Positions 59,005-64,000 of a stretch of 64,000 nucleotides of DNA are shown here, one piece after another. The position numbers were made by a program, and so were the translations under genes. Below the pieces are notes generated by a model. It was not told the origin of the DNA. It saw nothing but the letters and a program-made list of their open reading frames with translations, and ran no database searches. The DNA is from Sweltsa coloradensis. Taxonomy: Eukaryota > Arthropoda > Insecta > Plecoptera > Chloroperlidae. Every line of letters begins with the position of its first letter. Within the stretch, counting starts at the first letter, position 1. The DNA is taken from contig JAMZAV010000025.1 of the NCBI GenBank assembly GCA_024449915.1, positions 808,001-872,000 of the forward strand. Reading direction: 5' to 3'.

Positions 59005-59960
59005 TTGGTGCAACTGTACAGGGAACCCTGTCCCCTAAAATCACTTCAATTAACTTTCACGATGTGTTAGAACAGTGACAACGAGCTAATAAAGAGCTTA
59101 TGCCCCCATTTCCGTTGTTTAACGTTTACCCTGCTCATAGAACTATAGTGTCAAATTAAACACTTATTGTACACAAACATACACACCTAATGGCCATAAC
59201 ATTATTCATAACTTTACTAAATTAGGACCGGTTTCTGTCATGGGGAATTATAAGTGTTTTAAACGTAACAGTTACACACATGCCGATAAACGTAAAACGT
59301 TTTGTATAAAAATGTGTGAAATATTTCTGATTATGATACTGATAATGATGAATAAAAAAAGTGAAACCAATGGCCCAAGATCAGTTTTGGAATATTGTGT
59401 AGAAAGTGCATAACTTCTTGTGGATGATTCCCCAATGCAGACAAAAAGACGCCATGTTTGACTTTTAAGTTACCTTCTGTATGCTTACGATTTTCTGCCT
59501 ATTGTTTTACGCTAGTTTACGTCTTTTAACTGAGAGAGCCTTGTTAAACACTTTACATAGGAATGATGGTAGTGGGTATCGAACCGCTGTCCTCCTGAAC
59601 TATATTCTTGAAAGTGACTTCAGAAGGCTGGATCAGGGTTTAAGCCGCAAGGACAATTCAAAGAGATAATGCCAGAACCCCCCCTCCCCCTCAATAATTC
59701 GATGAAGAGAGCATCTCAACTCGGAGATTTATTTTGTATTTCTCCTGGAGTGGGCATAATGCATCGAATGAGAAAAATTTGGTGTTCAAGTTTGGTGTTC
59801 GTTAAAAACATATGTTATTTTTTAAAGAGAATGATCGAAACTTAATTTTGTTTCTTGGAGCGTAGAAAAGACAAAACCTCAATTGGCACATTCGATCCAA
59901 GTGATTGAACCCATGATGACCTTCCGCAACCATGTCCATCTCCTCACGTATCAAGCCTCG
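59005..59960. other. Non-coding stretch
   Basis: AT-rich. GTGGGTATCGAACCGCTG near 59573 is B-box-like in the minus sense and may be a SINE scrap. No gene supported. Confidence 0.35.
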
Positions 59961-59984
59961 GTACGATGCAGCAACCCTCTGATG

Positions 59985-60028
59985 TTGACGACGACGACTA
60001 TGTTGTTGATGATGATGATGATGATTGA
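59985..60028. repeat. (GAT/GAC)n microsatellite
   Basis: Short imperfect GATGATGAT array with GACGACGAC at its left side, followed by a G-rich GGTGGGTGGTGG segment. Confidence 0.85.
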
Positions 60029-60109
60029 GGGGTGGGTGGTGGTAAAGGGAGGGGAGGAGGTTGATGATTGAATGTGCTCCTCCTTAAATCATTAATCATT
60101 CTTTCTTTG

Positions 60110-60310
60110 GCCATTTCCGTCTTTCCGTCTCCACTCTTAGACTGTGACATCCGACAAATGCGGAGTCGTAGTCGGAGTCGGCTCAGCGAAAACTTTTTTC
60201 CACCCTCACTTCCTTGTTCTGCTCTCCTCTCTCCGGCGGGTTCGCCTTCTCTGTCGCGAGTCATTTGGACCCACTGGCGCCATGTTAATTCCACTCTTGT
60301 ACTAACCGCC
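60110..60310. promoter_or_regulatory. CpG-rich pocket, possible promoter or 5' exon
   Basis: About 14 CpGs in 190 bp, far above the surrounding sequence, with repeated AGTCGTAGTCGGAGTCGG and a TGGCGCCA palindrome. Frames of 94 (plus) and 98 (minus) codons overlap it; both are Ser/Arg-rich low complexity and unlikely to be coding. It could be a start region of either strand, or an unmethylated regulatory patch. Confidence 0.3.
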
Positions 60311-60319
60311 TCGGAAACA

Positions 60320-61070
60320 TTTACATTAACTGCGGACTACAACTACAACTAGCCACTATATTCTTCACATTTTCGATTTTTTGAGGGTGTAAAATTGACC
60401 TTGAAAAAAAAGTCCAAAACAACCAAAATTATTTCACGTTTATTTCTGTTGAATCAACTTTATATACTTAGTTTTTATAAATTCAGTTTCATTATAATAT
60501 ATCGCACTCTATAGATGCATGTTATTAGGCTTTTTTTACGTAATTTCACCCTGAACCGAAAAGTTCCCGCCACCCGCTAAAGCTCAGTACAAGTGACTAT
60601 CATTACGATTATTTATACGAATATTATAAAATAAGTAAAATACCATCTGCATTTTCATTTTCATTTGCAATACGATCAACATTAGGCTACCATCACCAAA
60701 TTAAAACTACACTCAAATCACATCTTCTTTCTGACACCTTTGGACTTCTAAAAATATGTTAACTCATTGTTATTTTTCATTAATTTTTTTGGGTTTCACA
60801 AATTAACTTTATATGTCATGCAAACATGGTATTTATATATACTTGTTTGTGTTAATTTGGGTATATACATACAGAGAACGCCGTTCTCTGTTCTCTATAT
60901 TGTCACCTTCTCATTGTAATTTTAAATTTGTCTGTTACACCCCACAGTTAAGAGAAGCTATGTTCTGGCTTTGTGGGTTTTTTGATTACATACTTATTAA
61001 ATTTTGTTTTGTACGTAATTTTTGTATAACTTTATATGTTAGTAAATAAATATAAAGTATTTTAAAATAT
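60320..61070. other. AT-rich non-coding stretch
   Basis: No supported gene, repeat or RNA. Confidence 0.4.
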
Positions 61071-61075
61071 CATAA

Positions 61076-61192
61076 TTATCATCATCATCATTATTCATCA
61101 TCATCATCATTCAACATCATCGTCATCATTATTATTATCATCATTATCGTTATCAATTATCATTATCATTATCATTACTATCATCATCAACC
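61076..61192. repeat. (ATC)n / (ATT)n imperfect microsatellite
   Basis: About 115 nt of interrupted ATC and ATT trinucleotides. Such tails often end SINEs, but no SINE body precedes it. Confidence 0.9.
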
Positions 61193-61889
61193 ATTTCTCA
61201 ACCTCATACAGAATTCAACTTCCAGTAAAATAAATTATAAGATCGGGGTTCCCGACGTGCTTCCAACTGGAGTTTCGTGTTCAATCGCGATTGTTTTCTT
61301 AAATCACATCATGATTGAGTCCTCTGTGACAGATATCTGAGTCCTCTGTGGCAGACATCCTAGACAATGTACTGGCACGCCCTATTAGAAACTGTGAGAA
61401 TGTGCTGTAATGGGGGGATAATGTGTAGTCGTTATTTAATAGCTCGTTTTGTCTGCAAATCGCTTTCATTAACATAATAATCACCGTGGCATTTTGTTTG
61501 TCAATAATTTCTGATTTCTAAATGGTATGGAGTTCAGCTGATCTATTGTGTAATTATGAAACATGGCTCCAAAGTTAGTGATTCTGCAATGCATGTTAGT
61601 TTTTTTTTCGTTTAATTAAAAAGTGTGGATTATTTTAGTGGATGATTCGTAAACCTCCAACAGAATAAAAGTTTTAAATTTTAATTTGTCTACTTGTTAA
61701 AAGGAGAAAGAATGGAATAACATATTTATTATTGTGTCATGAATAATCTCCTTGTCGCTGGTTTTTACCAACTAATTAAATAATTGGTTATTCCAAAGTA
61801 TGTATTTCCACATTGATACACCATTGACCCATACAGCCATGGTATAATAGTTCGATGTACATGATATAGACGTAGCTTCTTGAGAAAAT

Positions 61890-61985
61890 GTACGCCACGC
61901 CGATGCGTCACACATACCAGCCACCGGCAATCCTGACTGATTTACCCCAAGGTGTTCGTCGGTCAAAAGGACCACGACTCCTTAA
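61890..61985 (+). repeat. SINE body fragment
   Basis: CCACCGGCAATCCTGACTGA is followed by a shortened TTACCCCAAGGTGTTCGTC block and GACTCCTTAAATA. Head decayed. Confidence 0.5.
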
Positions 61986-61989
61986 ATAT

Positions 61990-62990
61990 AATACTGTGTC
62001 AATATGGTGAGAAATGTGAATATTTGAGGAAAAATTATTTACTTGACATCGAGTACAATACATTTTAATGAATTAAGGTGCCCATTTCGTTGCAAATTGT
62101 CCATACAAAAATAAAGGCATATTTCTCTTTCATAAAACATTACTTCATTAATTTTAGTTGGACTTGCATTTTATGCCACTAGCAATCCTCTTACCCACTT
62201 CCTTTGACCAGCCGTACAAATTCCCCTTCCAACTATTTCATAACGAATTCCTCTTCAACTATTTCATAAACAGCGACCTAATGCATACTATTACATTAGG
62301 CACCACTGTATAGGAATTTCACAGTACCCTACCAACCAACAATAACAACGGCATATCACTAACAACATAACACGTAGGCTACATTCCCCTTTCCCCTCTG
62401 CCTAACATAAAATATTATAATATCAATGAGTGTGACCGTTCTTTCATCCTGTGAATGTGTCGTGATTAGTAGATGATTTGACCATCACAAAAGATGTGTC
62501 CCATGTGGAGCTAGCTTATCGGGGCTTCTATCGCAATGCACGCACGATGTGTGACCAGTTTGGTTGGGCGACAATAATCAACTCGGTGTGACGAACGCGC
62601 AAGATAATATGGCAGCCATGCTCTCGGCGCAAAAATAATATTTTTGAAGAGAAAATCATTTATTTTTAGTTTTTGTCTTTATAAGTTGACATTAACTTCA
62701 TCGGTGCATCGATTGTGAGGCCAATTATTGATAAAAAGGAGAGCTGTCTCGATAAAAAAATTATATGCTGTAAATAAGTAGCTCGCCGGTAATGAAAATT
62801 GAGCTATGTGTACATAATTGTATAATTACATTCAAATCGGTAATATTATCACCAAAACAATTTGATATGTAAAATGGAAAAATTACTTTGCAAATTTTAA
62901 TTAGATCATTTCTTAAAAAGTTGCAATATTTGATTTGAGAATCGCTCGTGTGGGCGAAATTTATGAAATGTTTCCATCCAGAAATTACCA
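61990..62990. other. Non-coding stretch
   Basis: Mostly AT-rich. At 62.57-62.63 kb a small CpG cluster surrounds ATATGGCAGCCATGC. A 100-codon minus-strand frame (62.76-63.06 kb) runs into the SINE that follows and is not supported. Confidence 0.35.
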
Positions 62991-62994
62991 AATT

Positions 62995-63135
62995 CATCCT
63001 GGCCAGGGTTTGAACCCGGCTGAAGTCAATGCTGGGATTGATCCCTAAATAGACCTTGGACATTCCCTCCCATCTATCCTCACACCCTGTGCCTGATTGG
63101 TCACCTGACGATGGGCAAATAATTGTCCCTGGGGT
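62995..63135 (+). repeat. tRNA-derived SINE fragment
   Basis: GTCAATGCTGGGATTGATCC and ACATTCCCTCCCATCTATCC align with the 7.14-7.21-kb copy in the same order. CCAGGGTTTGAACCCGGC before them is T-arm-like. The distal part reads GGTCACCTGACGATGGGC. Confidence 0.55.
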
Positions 63136-63139
63136 GGTT

Positions 63140-64000
63140 TCTAAGATTGATTTTTATCGCCTGATTTGTAAACTTCTCCATAACCCTTGCATTGCATGAA
63201 TGCTTGCCTTACTAATACATTAAATAATAACGATTTTTGTAGACTATCATGTCAAATAAACGTATAAAACATTATTTAGAATAGTGTACATCTGACCTGA
63301 AAATGTTTTACTAACACGTTAATTAATTTTCATATTTAATTATAAGTTACGACCAAAAAACCACTCTTCTCCGTGAAAATGTACAAGAGCAATGGAAAAC
63401 AAAAAAATGTGTTATTTTTTTATATTTTAAATAATCATTATAGACATTTTATGACGTTTTGGTGGCTTGTATAATTTTTTGTTTAAATTGATTGACATTA
63501 TCACTAACTTCGAATTAATGTTAGCATTACTATTCAATCTTAATTTATGAATTATTTCTTCGAGCGAATATAGTACAATGTGTGAAGGGGAAGCAACAGA
63601 ATAATGATGTTTGAACTGTTATGGCAATTACTATAAGTCATGGAAGTTTTTACTTGTATTTTTTCAATGTGAAATTTGGTTGTTGTACGTAACATTTCCA
63701 GCACAGTGTGTTGAATGTGCTGCTTATATGTGTCAGACTCTCTCACTCCATCGAATGGTGACGCCTAGCTCGTTCTCCTTCTTCCGTTAGGAGCCAGATA
63801 ACATCTACTACAACTTTTTTTAGTAATAATTACATCGGGAAAACGATAAAATGCTTTTGTACATAATGTCCTTCGTAGAAAAACATGTCATTAGGATAGG
63901 ATAAAAAAAAAATTAATATACTGTTGTCCTGTTTCAATAATTATGAAAATATCCGTATGTCTACATGCGGCAGTGAAATTAATTTCATTAGTGAGAATCA
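63140..64000. other. AT-rich stretch, nothing recognised
   Basis: No coding frame, RNA or repeat that I can support up to the window end. Confidence 0.45.

Noticed and set aside
1..64000. CRISPR arrays, operons, rRNA genes or a prokaryotic system
   Set aside because: No spaced direct repeats of CRISPR type, no ribosome binding sites before long frames, and the repeat content is that of an animal genome.

Overview
The window is an AT-rich, gene-poor stretch of an animal nuclear genome, most likely an arthropod. Its signs are very low coding density, short introns with ordinary GT-AG sites around the one convincing exon, many decayed tRNA-derived SINEs, 3' ends of non-LTR retrotransposons, simple repeats and long pure G or C tracts. 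The SINE bodies share a core (CAATCCTGACTGAA, then a TTTTCC..GGTTTTC block, then a CAAATG(C/T)TGAGATT-like block) that I recall from arthropod SINEs; I could not check this by search. A candidate promoter with an arthropod-type TCAGT initiator points the same way. Nothing bacterial is present: no operons, no CRISPR, no intact tRNA or rRNA genes.

Layout. 1-8.4 kb is mostly featureless, with SINE relics and a 79-bp minisatellite. 8.4-9.8 kb is a nest of repeats: two inverted copies of one family, a foldback element, and a retrotransposon-like tail ending in (TTA)n. 10.5-12.4 kb holds tRNA-like SINEs and a 795-bp element beginning GGATGAGCGAAGCGAAG. 14.3 kb has a 290-bp CTGT/CTAT array. 15.8-22.1 kb is a tandem duplication of about 3.15 kb at roughly 98-99% identity. 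22-51 kb is intergenic or intronic, with SINEs, two dead reverse-transcriptase fragments (34.3 and 47.0 kb), a CpG-rich ETS plus CRE motif pair (40.86 kb) and a possible terminal exon (43.05 kb).

The best gene evidence is at 51.4-52.6 kb on the plus strand: a CpG-rich promoter-like block, a putative untranslated exon ending at a GTGAGT donor, a short intron, and an exon whose 96-codon open frame runs from an ATG exactly to a GTACGT donor. The protein is Ser/Asn-rich and I do not recognise it. Its later exons were not found and may lie outside the window. Downstream are a minus-strand candidate exon with an acidic tail (56.4-56.6 kb), a TATA box plus initiator at correct spacing (57.1 kb), a second GGATGAGC element (55.5 kb), a degenerate relative (58.2 kb), a cluster of CAGGTG E-boxes (58.8-59.0 kb) and a CpG-rich pocket (60.1-60.3 kb). 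Apart from the 52.3-kb exon, every gene call here is tentative.
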